This document shows positions 23,733 to 32,993 of a stretch of DNA of 37,234 nt, one piece after another. The DNA comes from Moraxellaceae bacterium AER2_44_116 (GTDB lineage Bacteria > Pseudomonadota > Gammaproteobacteria > Pseudomonadales > Moraxellaceae), in the NCBI GenBank assembly GCA_006546595.1, contig VIAD01000021.1, forward strand, positions 1-37,234, read 5' to 3'. How positions within the stretch are numbered: the stretch's first letter is position 1; every line of letters starts with the position of its first letter. The notes beneath the pieces are model-generated. The model saw nothing but the letters and a program-made list of their open reading frames with translations. It was not told the DNA's origin and searched no databases. The translations under genes and the position numbers were made by a program.

Positions 23733-26612
23733 ATGAGCTTTTTTGCTAAAACACCTCTTCCAAACGCTGTCAACGCTGACGCTTCCACCCTCATTCCGCA
23801 AGCAATTTGCGATGATATTTTGCTCGAAAAATATGCTAAAGATGAAGAAAATTCTATTTTTTCAGTAAGAAGTCGTGTCGCTCACGCCTTAGCCAGTACC
23901 GAAACCAAAGAAACGCAAAAAACATGGCAAACTCAGTTTTTAGTCGCCCAAGAAAAAGGTTTTATTCCTGCTGGCCGTATTAACTCTGCCGCAGGCACAA
24001 CCTTACAAGCCACTTTAATTAACTGTTTTGTGCAACCGATTGGCGATTCGATTAGCGAAACCAAAGATGGCAAAGTGGGTATTTATACCGCACTTGCTCA
24101 AGCCGCCGAAACCATGCGCCGTGGAGGCGGTGTTGGCTATGACTTTTCGAGTATTCGCCCCATGGGCGCACAAGTTAAAGGTACACAATCTCGCGCCAGT
24201 GGCCCTGTGTCTTATATGCGTGTGTTTGACCGTTCTTGCGAAACGGTAGAGTCAGCAGGCGCAAGACGGGGCGCACAAATGGGGGTATTACGTTGTGACC
24301 ACCCCGACATCGAAACCTTTATTCATGCCAAAGATTCAGGCGATTTAGCCAATTTTAATATCTCGGTGGGAGTCACCGATGACTTTATGTTTGCGGTAGA
24401 GTCAGGCAGTACCATTGAATTACTTCATAAAGCCGAACCCAATCAAGAAATTAAACAACAGGGAGCTTATGTACGAGACGATGGCTTATGGGTGTATAAA
24501 AAAATACCTGCGCGTGCTATTTGGCAACAAATTATGCGCTCAACGTATGACCATGCCGAACCTGGCATTTTGTTTTTAGACCGCATTAACCGTGATAATA
24601 ATTTAGCTTATTGCGAAACCATTGAAGCGACAAATCCGTGTGCTGAGCAACCCCTTCCAGCCTATGGCTGTTGTTGCTTGGGTTCTATTAACCTCACACG
24701 TTTTATTAATCATCCGTTTAGTGCCAAAGCCACTTTTGATTATGATGGTTTTGCTCAGGTGATTGGTGTATCGGTGCGAATGCTAGACAATGTGTTAGAT
24801 ATTACCCATTGGCCACTGCCCGAACAAGCTACCGAAGCCGCCAACAAACGCCGTATTGGTTTAGGTTTTACAGGCTTGGGAGACGCGTTAATTATGCTTG
24901 GTTTGGCGTATGACTCTGCCCAAGCACGAGAAATGGCCAGCCAAATTAGTCTTTTTATGCGTGACAAGGCGTATTTATCTTCTGTTGCTTTAGCCAAAGA
25001 AAAAGGCGCGTTTCCACTATTTGATGCTGACAAATACTTATCGGGCGAAACTTTTGCTACACACTTACCCAGTGATATAAAAAAGCAAATTCGTCAACAT
25101 GGCTTACGCAACTCACATTTGTTATCTATCGCCCCAACTGGCACAATTTCTTTAGCTTTTGCCGACAATGCTTCTAATGGTATCGAACCGCCGTTTTCGT
25201 GGACATATAACCGCAAAAAACGCATGATGGACGGCACACTTAAAGAGTATCAAGTGGAAGATTATGCGTGGCGTTTGTATCGTCACTTAGGCCATGACAT
25301 ACAAAACCTGCCCGCTTATTTTGTTACCGCATTACAGATTTCGGCACAAGCACACAAAGATATGGTTGCCGCTGTTGCACCTTATATTGATACCGCTATT
25401 TCTAAAACGGTCAATATTCCCGAAGATTACCCATACACCGACTTTGAAGATTTATATTTAAGTGCATGGCGCGCAGGCTTAAAAGGCTTGGCTACATATC
25501 GCCCTAATGCGGTTTTGGGTTCGGTGCTATCGGTGACTGACACCAATAAAAGCCCCCCTAATCCAGAAGTAGAATGGGTTGGCGCAAATCAGCGTTTAAG
25601 TTTAGCGCATTTGCCTGAACCCGTTTTAGCCAGTTTACGTTGGCCTAATCGTCCTGATTTTTTAGATGGCAATATGGCGTGGACTTATTTAGTTAATACG
25701 CCATTAGGCGAGTTTGCGCTATTTATTGGCCAAACCGAAAACGAGCAACAGCAAGCCTTGCCCTTTGAAGTGTGGGTTAATGGCACTAATCAGCCCCGTG
25801 GTTTAGGGGCAGTCGCCAAAACCTTGTCGATGGATATGCGTAGCAACGATAATCAATGGCTCAAACTAAAACTAGATAGTCTAATGCGTACCGTGGGTGA
25901 ACAATCTTTTGAACTTAAATTTCCTCCGTTAGGCGAAAATAAAGTTGTGCCAAGCGTGGTATCGGCTTTTGCTCAAATTGTGCGTTATCGCTGTGAAAAG
26001 CTCGGTTATTTTAATACCGATTCAGCTCATCCCGTATTAGATAGTATGTTTAGTTTACATGAACCCAAAACCAGCACTGACGGCACTTTGTCATGGACGG
26101 TGGATATTGCCAACCCCGCCACAGGCGAAGAATTTGTATTAGGCTTAAAAGAAGTTGTGTTAGCAGGAGGGGCAACACGTCCTTACGCTATGTGGCTAGC
26201 AGGTAATTATCCGCGTGCCTTAGATGGTTTATCCAAAATTTTATCCTTAGATATGCGAGTTATTGACCCTGCATGGATTGGCATGAAATTACGCAAACTA
26301 CTTAACTATGCTGAACCCTTAGGCGACTTTTTGGCGTTTATACCCAATACACGTCGCCAATGCACATGGCCGTCCACCGTGGCTTATATGGCACGTTTAA
26401 TTATTCATCGTTATGCCATGCTAGATGTGTTAACCGAAGAAGGCTATCCTGTGGACGAAATGGGAATATTAACTGCCCCTATTAGCAAAATAACCAATCC
26501 TGTTATCAAAACGCATGGTCGCCAATGTCAAGACTGTGGCAATAATGCGGTCATTCGTAAAGACGGCTGCGATTTTTGTACCGTGTGTGGTGCAATAGGC
26601 AGTTGTGGCTAA
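23733..26612 (+). CDS. nrdJ: Adenosylcobalamin-dependent (class II) ribonucleotide reductase
   Basis: The protein is 959 residues from the ATG at 23733 (MSFFAKTPLPNAVNADASTL); an upstream in-frame extension crosses the NrdR-box region and is not used. The core has the ten-stranded barrel motifs ETMRRGGGVGYDFSSIRPMG, NPCAEQPLPAYGCCCLGSIN (active-site Cys region and NxCxE) and LSIAPTGTISLAFADNASNG. The C-terminal third carries two TSCPD-like segments, and the tail holds cysteine pairs CQDCGNN and CDFCTVCGAIGSCG for metal binding or thiol transfer. Class II enzymes make dNTPs without needing oxygen, which suits a nitrate-respiring life. No B12 riboswitch is visible upstream; regulation appears to be through NrdR. 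Confidence 0.92.
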   Translation: MSFFAKTPLPNAVNADASTLIPQAICDDILLEKYAKDEENSIFSVRSRVAHALASTETKETQKTWQTQFLVAQEKGFIPAGRINSAAGTTLQATLINCFVQPIGDSISETKDGKVGIYTALAQAAETMRRGGGVGYDFSSIRPMGAQVKGTQSRASGPVSYMRVFDRSCETVESAGARRGAQMGVLRCDHPDIETFIHAKDSGDLANFNISVGVTDDFMFAVESGSTIELLHKAEPNQEIKQQGAYVRDDGLWVYKKIPARAIWQQIMRSTYDHAEPGILFLDRINRDNNLAYCETIEATNPCAEQPLPAYGCCCLGSINLTRFINHPFSAKATFDYDGFAQVIGVSVRMLDNVLDITHWPLPEQATEAANKRRIGLGFTGLGDALIMLGLAYDSAQAREMASQISLFMRDKAYLSSVALAKEKGAFPLFDADKYLSGETFATHLPSDIKKQIRQHGLRNSHLLSIAPTGTISLAFADNASNGIEPPFSWTYNRKKRMMDGTLKEYQVEDYAWRLYRHLGHDIQNLPAYFVTALQISAQAHKDMVAAVAPYIDTAISKTVNIPEDYPYTDFEDLYLSAWRAGLKGLATYRPNAVLGSVLSVTDTNKSPPNPEVEWVGANQRLSLAHLPEPVLASLRWPNRPDFLDGNMAWTYLVNTPLGEFALFIGQTENEQQQALPFEVWVNGTNQPRGLGAVAKTLSMDMRSNDNQWLKLKLDSLMRTVGEQSFELKFPPLGENKVVPSVVSAFAQIVRYRCEKLGYFNTDSAHPVLDSMFSLHEPKTSTDGTLSWTVDIANPATGEEFVLGLKEVVLAGGATRPYAMWLAGNYPRALDGLSKILSLDMRVIDPAWIGMKLRKLLNYAEPLGDFLAFIPNTRRQCTWPSTVAYMARLIIHRYAMLDVLTEEGYPVDEMGILTAPISKITNPVIKTHGRQCQDCGNNAVIRKDGCDFCTVCGAIGSCG

Positions 26613-26661
26613 AGACAATATTTAAAAGAAGCCTGCTACACAGTTCATCGCTTACTGGTGC

Positions 26662-26730
26662 AGGTGTCCCTACTTCAGCTTGTTTAAGAATAGCCGTGAT
26701 TTGGATTTCACTGAATTTCGATGTCTTCAT
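26662..26730 (-). pseudogene. N-terminal remnant of an IS3-family OrfA transposase
   Basis: The minus strand starts MKTSKFSEIQITAILKQAEV and GTP, the typical N-terminus of IS3-family OrfA proteins ('MKKSRFTESQIVAILKQAEAG'). After about 23 codons the similarity stops, and the helix-turn-helix and OrfB are absent. It is a short scar of a former insertion. Confidence 0.65.
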
Positions 26731-26917
26731 GCAAAATATCCTATATCTTACGAGAAAATTATACTTTTCAAACCAATTATTTTTAGGAGGATTACCGTTC
26801 ACTCTCGCTCTCCTTATTTGCGTTAAAGCGGTGGCTTTGCCTTGTGCATAAGACAGGCATTTGTGTGTTTGTTTTAGAAGAGTGAACCAAAACGAGTGAA
26901 GCTTTTACTTACTTGGC

Positions 26918-26955
26918 TTGACAAGATTAAAACCTCAGCTAAGATAGTAATTACT
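26918..26955 (+). promoter_or_regulatory. Promoter and probable TetR operator
   Basis: A consensus -35 TTGACA (26918-26923) is followed after 16 bases by TAAGAT (26940-26945). The palindrome AGTAATTACT (26946-26955) then overlaps the expected transcription start. The start codon at 26966 is only about 14 bases further and no Shine-Dalgarno is seen, so the mRNA leader is very short. The dyad is well placed for autorepression by the TetR protein. Confidence 0.65.
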
Positions 26956-26965
26956 CACTTACTTT

Positions 26966-27589
26966 ATGGCGTATTTTGTGACCAAAATTCCAACCAAACA
27001 TTTACCTGCTGATGAGCGGCGAGCAATCACCGTTGATGCTGTTGTAGCACTTGCCGCACAACAGAACCCGCATGACATTACTACTTCCGCTATTGCCAAG
27101 CATATGGGTGTTTCACAAGGCGCGTTGTTTAAACACTTTCCAAGCAAGGATGACATTTTAAAAGCTGTTATGGAATGGGTTGCTGAACGATTGTTATCGC
27201 GCATTGATGCCGCAGCACTTCATGCACCCACTCCCATTGCCGCGATTGAAGCAATCTTTCTCGCTAATATTGAATTTATCGTCGAGCATCCAGGTGCGCC
27301 ACGCATGATGTTAGGCGAATTACAGCGTAACGGCCAAACTGCCCCTAAGCAGTTGGTACACACGATTATTACGCGCTACCGCAAACGTCTTTATCGCCTA
27401 CTTGAGGACGCTAAAAACAAAGGTGAAGTCGATCAGCAACTTGATATTGAAACGGCGATTACGATGTTTATTGGCACGATTCAAGGCTTAGTGGTTCAAT
27501 CATTAATCACCGATGATATACAGCGCATTCGTCATGAAGCACCTCGAGTATTAGCGATTTATTTACGCGGTATTGGGAGTAAAAAATGA
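26966..27589 (+). CDS. TetR-family transcriptional regulator
   Basis: This 207-residue protein has the N-terminal TetR helix-turn-helix at about 20-70 (DITTSAIAKHMGVSQGALFK followed by HFPSKDDIL). An all-helical ligand-binding and dimer domain fills the rest. It is the first gene of an operon with a membrane-fusion protein, an ABC permease and an ATPase, and overlaps the next start in ATGA. By analogy with similar operons it probably represses its own export genes until an inducer binds. The inducer is unknown. The consensus promoter with an overlapping palindrome directly upstream supports autoregulation. Confidence 0.85.
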   Translation: MAYFVTKIPTKHLPADERRAITVDAVVALAAQQNPHDITTSAIAKHMGVSQGALFKHFPSKDDILKAVMEWVAERLLSRIDAAALHAPTPIAAIEAIFLANIEFIVEHPGAPRMMLGELQRNGQTAPKQLVHTIITRYRKRLYRLLEDAKNKGEVDQQLDIETAITMFIGTIQGLVVQSLITDDIQRIRHEAPRVLAIYLRGIGSKK

Positions 27590-28737
27590 TGCTATCTGCA
27601 AGCAAACGCCGAATGATGAGCATTATTTTTGTCATTTCGGTATTAGTCGCACTTTTAATATATGTCGCCTTACGCACAGGCCCTCTTGCGCCCGTTATCG
27701 TGACCGCCACGACGGTGCAATCTCGCTCTATTACACCTGCGGTATTTGGTATTGGAACGATAGAAGCCCGTTATACTTATAAAGTAGGTGCAATAACGAC
27801 CAGTAAACTCAAACGCTTAGATGTCAATGTCGGTGATGCCGTCCATGAAAAACAAGTCATTGGATTGATGGATAGCGTTGATATTGATGAGCGCATTCAC
27901 GCCCAACAAGCCAATCGTCAACGCATAGAAGCCATCATGCGTGAATCAACGGCGAGGCAACGTTATGCACAAAACCAAGCGCGTCACTACGAAACATTGT
28001 TTCTCACGCATGCGGTAAGTGAGGATGCTCTTAGAGCCAAAAATTTAGAACTTGAGGTTGCCAATGCAACAGCCGCAGCCACCAAAGCAGATTTTTCACG
28101 TATCAACGCGGATATTGAGGCGTTAAACTTATTAAAGGCAAACTTTCAATTAATCGCGAGTGCCGATGGTATTGTGACGGCTCGTACCGCCGAAGTGGGG
28201 ACAACGCTCTTAGCTGGCCAACCCATCATTGAGTTTATTGACCCGCAAACCTTATGGATCAATGTCCGATTCGACCAAGTTAACATCTCGGGTCTGCGCG
28301 CCAAACTACCCGCGCATATTGTCCTACGCTCCCACAAAAACCAGATTTTAACAGGCCAAATTTTACGGATTGAACCCAAAGCCGACACCATCACCGAAGA
28401 AGCGATGGCTAAAGTTATTTTTGACTCCCCTCCTTCTCCCTTGCCGTTAATCGGTGAGTTGGCCGAAGTGACCATCCATTTACCCCCACTTCCTGCGGCA
28501 CTTGTGGTGCCTAATGCCGCAATACAACGCCAAGGCGAACAAGTGGGAGTCTGGAAAATCATAGAAAACAAACCCCATTTTGTTGCTGTGACATTGGGCG
28601 AAGCGACGCTCGATGGCGACGTACAAATCATGAAAGGCTTAACGCTTGGTGACCACATTGTGGTTTATAGCGAAAAAGCCCTACTCCCTCGTCATGAGCT
28701 GCGTATCGTTAAAAGTATTCCAGAGGCCTTAAAATGA
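27586..28737 (+). CDS. HlyD-type membrane-fusion (periplasmic adaptor) protein
   Basis: This 383-residue protein has one N-terminal membrane anchor (about 10-28). A biotinyl-lipoyl-like half follows (TSKLKRLDVNVGDAVHEKQV), then a helical hairpin rich in Q, A and E (about 95-180). The second lipoyl half (LIASADGIVTARTAEVGTTL) and beta-barrel domains complete it. This is the layout of the adaptors that link an inner-membrane ABC transporter to an outer-membrane channel. The gene overlaps tetR and the permease gene by 4 bp each. No outer-membrane TolC-like gene is nearby, so a channel encoded elsewhere would be needed. The substrate is unknown. Confidence 0.85.
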   Translation: MMLSASKRRMMSIIFVISVLVALLIYVALRTGPLAPVIVTATTVQSRSITPAVFGIGTIEARYTYKVGAITTSKLKRLDVNVGDAVHEKQVIGLMDSVDIDERIHAQQANRQRIEAIMRESTARQRYAQNQARHYETLFLTHAVSEDALRAKNLELEVANATAAATKADFSRINADIEALNLLKANFQLIASADGIVTARTAEVGTTLLAGQPIIEFIDPQTLWINVRFDQVNISGLRAKLPAHIVLRSHKNQILTGQILRIEPKADTITEEAMAKVIFDSPPSPLPLIGELAEVTIHLPPLPAALVVPNAAIQRQGEQVGVWKIIENKPHFVAVTLGEATLDGDVQIMKGLTLGDHIVVYSEKALLPRHELRIVKSIPEALK

Positions 28738-29936
28738 TCAGTTTGGCTGGGCGTGATATTTTTCACGCATGGGGAAAATTTGTTTTTACGGGCTTAGGAC
28801 TGGGTTTGTTAATCGGTGTCACGCTGATTATGGCAGGAGTCTATCGCGGCATGGTCGATGATGGCAAAGCACTGCTCGATAATAGTGGTGCAGATTTGTG
28901 GGTGGTACAAAAAGATACGCTTGGACCCTATGCGGAATCCTCTAGCCTCTATGGTGATTTATATCGTACCGTGTTAGCTGTTTCGGGGGTTGCAGAAGCC
29001 AGCAATGTCACTTACTTGACCATGCAAGTACATAAAAATAATCAAGATATTCGTTCAATGGTTGTTGGCATTATGCCTCATGCTCATGCTGGCGCAGTCG
29101 GCTGGCCGCCTTACTTAATCGCGGGACGACATCTCACGCGTGGCCATTATGAAGCCGTAGCCGACATTGCCACGCACTTAAAACTCGGTGATATCATCAA
29201 AATTCGCCGTAATCGCTATACGGTCGTCGGTTTAACCCGTCGAATGGTGTCTTCTAGTGGTGACCCGATGGTATTTATTCCGCTTAAAGATGCTCAAGAA
29301 GCACAGTTTTTAAAAGACAATCAGGCCATTTGGCAAAGTCGCCATCGCACCGAATCTAACACGCCATTTAGTCCTAATACCGTCTATGAACCCGACAAAC
29401 TCACGGATAGTCAATTTAGCAATCATTTGGTCAATGCCATTCTTGTACGTATTAAACCTCATACCTCCGCCGATGAGGTGGCAGAGTCTATTCGTCGATG
29501 GAAACATCTCACTGTTTATACCCGCGTACAAATGGAAAATATTCTGATAGGCAAGTTGATTGCCACGTCAGCAAAACAAATTAGTATGTTTTTGGTTATT
29601 TTAGCGGTGGTCAGTGCCGCCATTGTGGCCTTTATTATTTACACCTTAACCATGGATAAAATCCGTGAAATTGCCGTCCTCAAACTGATTGGCACACGCA
29701 ACCGAACCATTGCGGCCATGATTTTACAACAAGCACTGGCCTTAGGCGTTATTGGCTTTGCGGTTGGCAAAATTACCGCTACGTTTGCCGCGCCACTATT
29801 TCCTAAATACGTGCTGTTAATCCCCACAGATTCGCTGATTGGCTTCTTTGCTGTGTTAACAATTTGCGCCTTAGCCAGTGTCATTGCGATTCGCATTGCC
29901 CTACAAGTTGACCCTGCCGAAGCGATTGGAGGCTAA
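28734..29936 (+). CDS. ABC transporter permease, MacB/FtsX (DevC-like) type
   Basis: This 400-residue protein has one N-terminal hydrophobic segment (about 15-38) and a large periplasmic MacB-type domain (about 45-270). Three C-terminal membrane segments follow, with the motif MDKIREIAVLKLIGTRNRTI at the loop after the first of these, typical of FtsX-like permeases. Such proteins do not form a classic pore; they drive mechanotransmission that expels substrates from the periplasm or the membrane (family knowledge). It is encoded between its adaptor and its ATPase, with 4-bp overlap on one side and 4-bp spacing on the other. Confidence 0.85.
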   Translation: MISLAGRDIFHAWGKFVFTGLGLGLLIGVTLIMAGVYRGMVDDGKALLDNSGADLWVVQKDTLGPYAESSSLYGDLYRTVLAVSGVAEASNVTYLTMQVHKNNQDIRSMVVGIMPHAHAGAVGWPPYLIAGRHLTRGHYEAVADIATHLKLGDIIKIRRNRYTVVGLTRRMVSSSGDPMVFIPLKDAQEAQFLKDNQAIWQSRHRTESNTPFSPNTVYEPDKLTDSQFSNHLVNAILVRIKPHTSADEVAESIRRWKHLTVYTRVQMENILIGKLIATSAKQISMFLVILAVVSAAIVAFIIYTLTMDKIREIAVLKLIGTRNRTIAAMILQQALALGVIGFAVGKITATFAAPLFPKYVLLIPTDSLIGFFAVLTICALASVIAIRIALQVDPAEAIGG

Positions 29937-29940
29937 ACGG

Positions 29941-30651
29941 ATGAACAACGGTATTTGTATTGAAGGTCTCAAAAAACGCTACGGCAGTGGCGACTCTGCC
30001 TTTGATGCCTTAAAAGATGTCAATATGCAGGTAAAAGCGGGCGAAGTGGTGGGGTTGATTGGCCCTTCTGGCTCAGGAAAAAGTACGCTACTCAAATGTT
30101 TAGGCGCGGTGATTACGCCAACGGCAGGACGAATGACGTTAGGGGATGAAGTTATTTATGACAACGGCTGGAAAGTCAGCGACTTACCCGCGCTAAGACG
30201 CGATAAAATAGGCTTTATTTTTCAACAGCCTTATTTAATTCCATTTTTAAATGTCATTGATAACGTCGCATTGTTACCCATGTTGGCGGGCTACTCTAAT
30301 GAAGAATCACGCGCCAAAGCCTTGGCCTTATTGACGGCATTAGAGGTACAACATCGTGCTTATGCCATGCCGTCACTACTATCAGGTGGCGAACAACAAC
30401 GCGTTGCTATTGCCCGAGGCTTAGTCAATCGTCCGCCTGTGATTCTTGCCGATGAACCCACTGCCGCACTCGATAGTAAACGCGCAATGGCGGTGATACG
30501 CATACTCAATGAAATGGCTGCTCAGTTTGAAACTGCCATTATTGTTGTGACGCATGATGAAAAGATCATTCCGACGTTTAAACGAATTTACCATATCCGT
30601 GATGGTGTAACCCATGAAGAAGAAGGTGAAGGCCGTCATATTGAGGATTAA
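29941..30651 (+). CDS. ABC transporter ATP-binding protein, LolD/MacB type
   Basis: The protein is 236 residues from the ATG at 29941 (MNNGICIEGLKKRYGSGDSA), 4 bp after the permease stop; an upstream frame inside the permease gene is not used. Walker A is GPSGSGKST (41-49), the Q-loop is FIFQQPYL, the signature is LLSGGEQQRVAIARGL and Walker B is VILADEPTAALD. The switch histidine is in VVTHDEKI. All catalytic residues are present. With the permease and adaptor it forms a tripartite type VII-like exporter. The ATG is preceded by GGAGG, overlapping the end of the permease gene. Confidence 0.9.
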   Translation: MNNGICIEGLKKRYGSGDSAFDALKDVNMQVKAGEVVGLIGPSGSGKSTLLKCLGAVITPTAGRMTLGDEVIYDNGWKVSDLPALRRDKIGFIFQQPYLIPFLNVIDNVALLPMLAGYSNEESRAKALALLTALEVQHRAYAMPSLLSGGEQQRVAIARGLVNRPPVILADEPTAALDSKRAMAVIRILNEMAAQFETAIIVVTHDEKIIPTFKRIYHIRDGVTHEEEGEGRHIED

Positions 30652-30667
30652 AACAAGAGACTATTTT

Positions 30668-31117
30668 ATGTTTATGCAGATGATATCAAAACTAGCGACC
30701 GTCTTGCTATTAACAATATCGACCATAGCAACCACTTTGGCGGATGAGACAACACCAAACAACGCAATGGTTTTACGCAAAATAATGCAAGAACTTGATA
30801 ACAATATGCAATCAACCAACCATGCAATCACTCGCGAAGATTGGGACGTTGTTGCCAAAACAGCATTACTCATCGCCGAGCATCCAGAACCGCCTTTTAG
30901 TGAAAAACTACGCATTATGATGTTTTTTGGCCGAGATACTAGTCGATTAAAACAATTGGACGGTCAAACACACCAAGCGGCCAAAAATCTAGCCACTGAG
31001 GCTAAAACGGGGAATCGTCAAAATATCATAAGCTCTTTTAACACGCTCGAACAAAGCTGTACGAACTGCCACCAACAGTTTAAAAATGCTTTTATTAAGC
31101 ACTTTTATAAGCCATAG
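30668..31117 (+). CDS. Class II (c'/c-556-like) cytochrome c
   Basis: The protein is 149 residues from the ATG at 30668. Residues 1-25 form a signal peptide (MFMQMISKLATVLLLTISTI, with cleavage likely after TTLA). The mature part is helical and ends with the single heme motif CTNCH near residue 131, about 15 residues from the C-terminus. A C-terminal heme site in a four-helix bundle is the mark of class II cytochromes. It lies 16 bp after the ABC ATPase and is probably the last gene of that operon. Cytochromes c' bind NO or carry electrons in the periplasm; its tie to the exporter is unexplained. Confidence 0.8.
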   Translation: MFMQMISKLATVLLLTISTIATTLADETTPNNAMVLRKIMQELDNNMQSTNHAITREDWDVVAKTALLIAEHPEPPFSEKLRIMMFFGRDTSRLKQLDGQTHQAAKNLATEAKTGNRQNIISSFNTLEQSCTNCHQQFKNAFIKHFYKP

Positions 31118-31261
31118 TTGTAGCGGCTTGCATTTGAAAAAATGCTCATGCCTGCATTTCATCACGTCAGGACAGCATTAACTGCAAATGAAAAAACAGC
31201 CCTAATCGGTAACTACCCCCCACATTAAAAATCGTACCAACACAAAACACATAATGCGCGT

Positions 31262-31293
31262 TATAATGCTCAGATATATATAATATAAAATAT
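31262..31293 (+). promoter_or_regulatory. Probable hipBA promoter with AT-rich dyad
   Basis: TATAAT at 31262-31267 is followed by an AT-rich inverted repeat (ATATAT ... ATATAT around AATATAAA, about 31275-31293) that touches the hipB start. HipB-type antitoxins repress their own operon through palindromes in this place. The dyad is low in complexity, so it is a candidate only. Confidence 0.45.
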
Positions 31294-31584
31294 ATGAGTA
31301 TAAAGATGCGCAACTATCCTATCAATAATTTAGAAACACTGGCTTTAGAGTTAAAAACTATTCGACGCAGGCTAAAGCTGAGTCAACAAGCCTTAGCCGA
31401 GCGCACCTTGTTATCCAGACGCACGATTACCAATGCCGAAACAGCGCACTCAGTGGGTTTGTTAGAGTTTACACGCATGGCCAATGCCTTAGGTTATGAC
31501 GTGGTATTGCGCCCCAAACAAACCGTGGTTTTTGAAGAGCTAGCGACTGTTTTTGCCGATGATGAAGACTTACATCATGAATGA
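31294..31584 (+). CDS. hipB: HipB-like antitoxin (XRE helix-turn-helix)
   Basis: This 96-residue protein has an XRE-type DNA-binding domain at about 15-70 (RRRLKLSQQALAERTLLSRR and TITNAETAHS). The C-terminus is acidic (FADDEDLHHE). It overlaps the downstream HipA-like gene by 8 bp (ATG at 31577 inside its last codons), the usual arrangement for hipBA. It should bind and neutralise the kinase and repress the operon. Gene name by similarity and context. Confidence 0.8.
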   Translation: MSIKMRNYPINNLETLALELKTIRRRLKLSQQALAERTLLSRRTITNAETAHSVGLLEFTRMANALGYDVVLRPKQTVVFEELATVFADDEDLHHE

Positions 31585-32764
31585 ATTATTGGCACTGTTT
31601 AATCAAATTCGTCGTTTAGACATCATTACACCTCAAGGTCAGGCTGGCATATTGGCCAAAGAGTCCAACTTTGTTTTTAATTATCATCAGTCAGCACCTG
31701 TAGATGCCGCCGTTTCTTTAGTAATGCCTATTCGGCAACAAAGTTATTACAGTGGTGAACTCATGGGTGTTTTTTCCATGAATCGTCCAGAGGGTTATTT
31801 ACGCTATCTGATTGAAGAGCGACTCAAGCGTTTGGGTGCGCCGAGTGATATGTTTTTATTATATTTGGCAGGTTCGCACCAAATTGGTCGACTGAGCTAC
31901 GCTTTAGAAGGAAAAGTCGCCACAAAAGATCAAGGTGAAACACTGCATACCTTAATTCATTCACCATCAGTGGCTTTATTTGAGCATTTACTTGATAAAT
32001 ACGCACTGACATCAGGGATATCGGGGGTACAGCCTAAAACCTTAGTGCCTTTAAATGCTGGCTTGCCTGCTAGTCACAGCGCGTTGCCTTTAGAGACGGT
32101 GATTGTTAAAGCAGAAGGCGCAGACTTTTCTTGCGTGGCACGTAATGAGTATTTATGTTTATCGGTCGCCAAAGAGGCTGGCTTTCATGTGCCTGACTTC
32201 TGGTTATCTGATGATGGTTTATTATTAATCCTGTCACGTTTTGACCGAAAATCTGATGGTACGCCCTTAGGTTTTGAAGATATGGCGGTGTTAACGGGAC
32301 GAAATACTGCCCGTAAATATGAAGGCAGTTATGAGATGATTGCCAAAGCGGTGACTATTTTTACAGGGGAACACAGCCAAATTGAATTACAACGCTTGTT
32401 TGAGCGTGTGGCGATTTCTTGTAAATTAAAAGACGGCGATGCTCACCTAAAAAACGTTGGCTTATTATACGAACACCCTTTAGCACCACGTTACTTGGCC
32501 CCCATTTACGATGTCGTTTGTACCAATATTTATCCTGAGCTTGATGGTCAATTGGCGTTAAAACTAAACCAACGCAAACGCTTTCCAACAGATGCAGAGC
32601 TGATTACTTACGGTGTGCGCTTGGGTGTAGAGGCTAGCACTGCGCAAACGGTATTAACGCGTATTGATGCTGCCTTTGAGGTAGTTTGTCAACGTTTAGC
32701 ACAAGATGAACGTTACCACGATGATGATTTGATTGAGCGTATAAAAAAAGCGGTGTACGCATAA
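31577..32764 (+). CDS. hipA: HipA-like serine/threonine kinase toxin
   Basis: The protein is 395 residues from the ATG at 31577 (MNELLALFNQIRRLDIITPQ), chosen for its overlap with hipB; an ATG at 31553 lies inside hipB. The N-terminal HipA_N-like part includes GVFSMNRPEGYLRYLIEERL. The kinase core has the GISGVQPKTLVPL loop (ATP-binding P-loop region of HipA), VKAEGADF with the lysine, LSRFDRKSDG and the catalytic KDGDAHLKNVG. The metal-binding aspartate is in PIYDVV. HipA of E. coli phosphorylates GltX and causes persistence; the target here is not known. All catalytic motifs look intact. Confidence 0.85.
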   Translation: MNELLALFNQIRRLDIITPQGQAGILAKESNFVFNYHQSAPVDAAVSLVMPIRQQSYYSGELMGVFSMNRPEGYLRYLIEERLKRLGAPSDMFLLYLAGSHQIGRLSYALEGKVATKDQGETLHTLIHSPSVALFEHLLDKYALTSGISGVQPKTLVPLNAGLPASHSALPLETVIVKAEGADFSCVARNEYLCLSVAKEAGFHVPDFWLSDDGLLLILSRFDRKSDGTPLGFEDMAVLTGRNTARKYEGSYEMIAKAVTIFTGEHSQIELQRLFERVAISCKLKDGDAHLKNVGLLYEHPLAPRYLAPIYDVVCTNIYPELDGQLALKLNQRKRFPTDAELITYGVRLGVEASTAQTVLTRIDAAFEVVCQRLAQDERYHDDDLIERIKKAVYA

Positions 32765-32993
32765 CAAGGCTTTTAAGCTCATCATGACTCTTTTTATGAT
32801 TTACTCACTAAATCAAGATCACTACAAAGTAAATCATCAGCGTTATAGAGCTTGTCAATAAGTTCAATCAGGAGCTGTTATCGCATCGCCGCTAAAAATG
32901 CCTTAGTTAGGCTTTTCAGCCCTGATTTTCGGTGTAGAATAGCGATGTTGTACCCATTTATTAACCAAAAGTACCGAATGAGGTACAAGGTGA

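Larger units (their letters stand above)
26613..26965. other. Intergenic region with IS3-type remnant and TetR promoter
   Basis: Between nrdJ and the TetR gene there is no intact gene. The stretch holds the transposase fragment at 26662-26730 and, at its right end, a strong promoter. The middle (26740-26900) shows nothing I can name. Confidence 0.6.
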
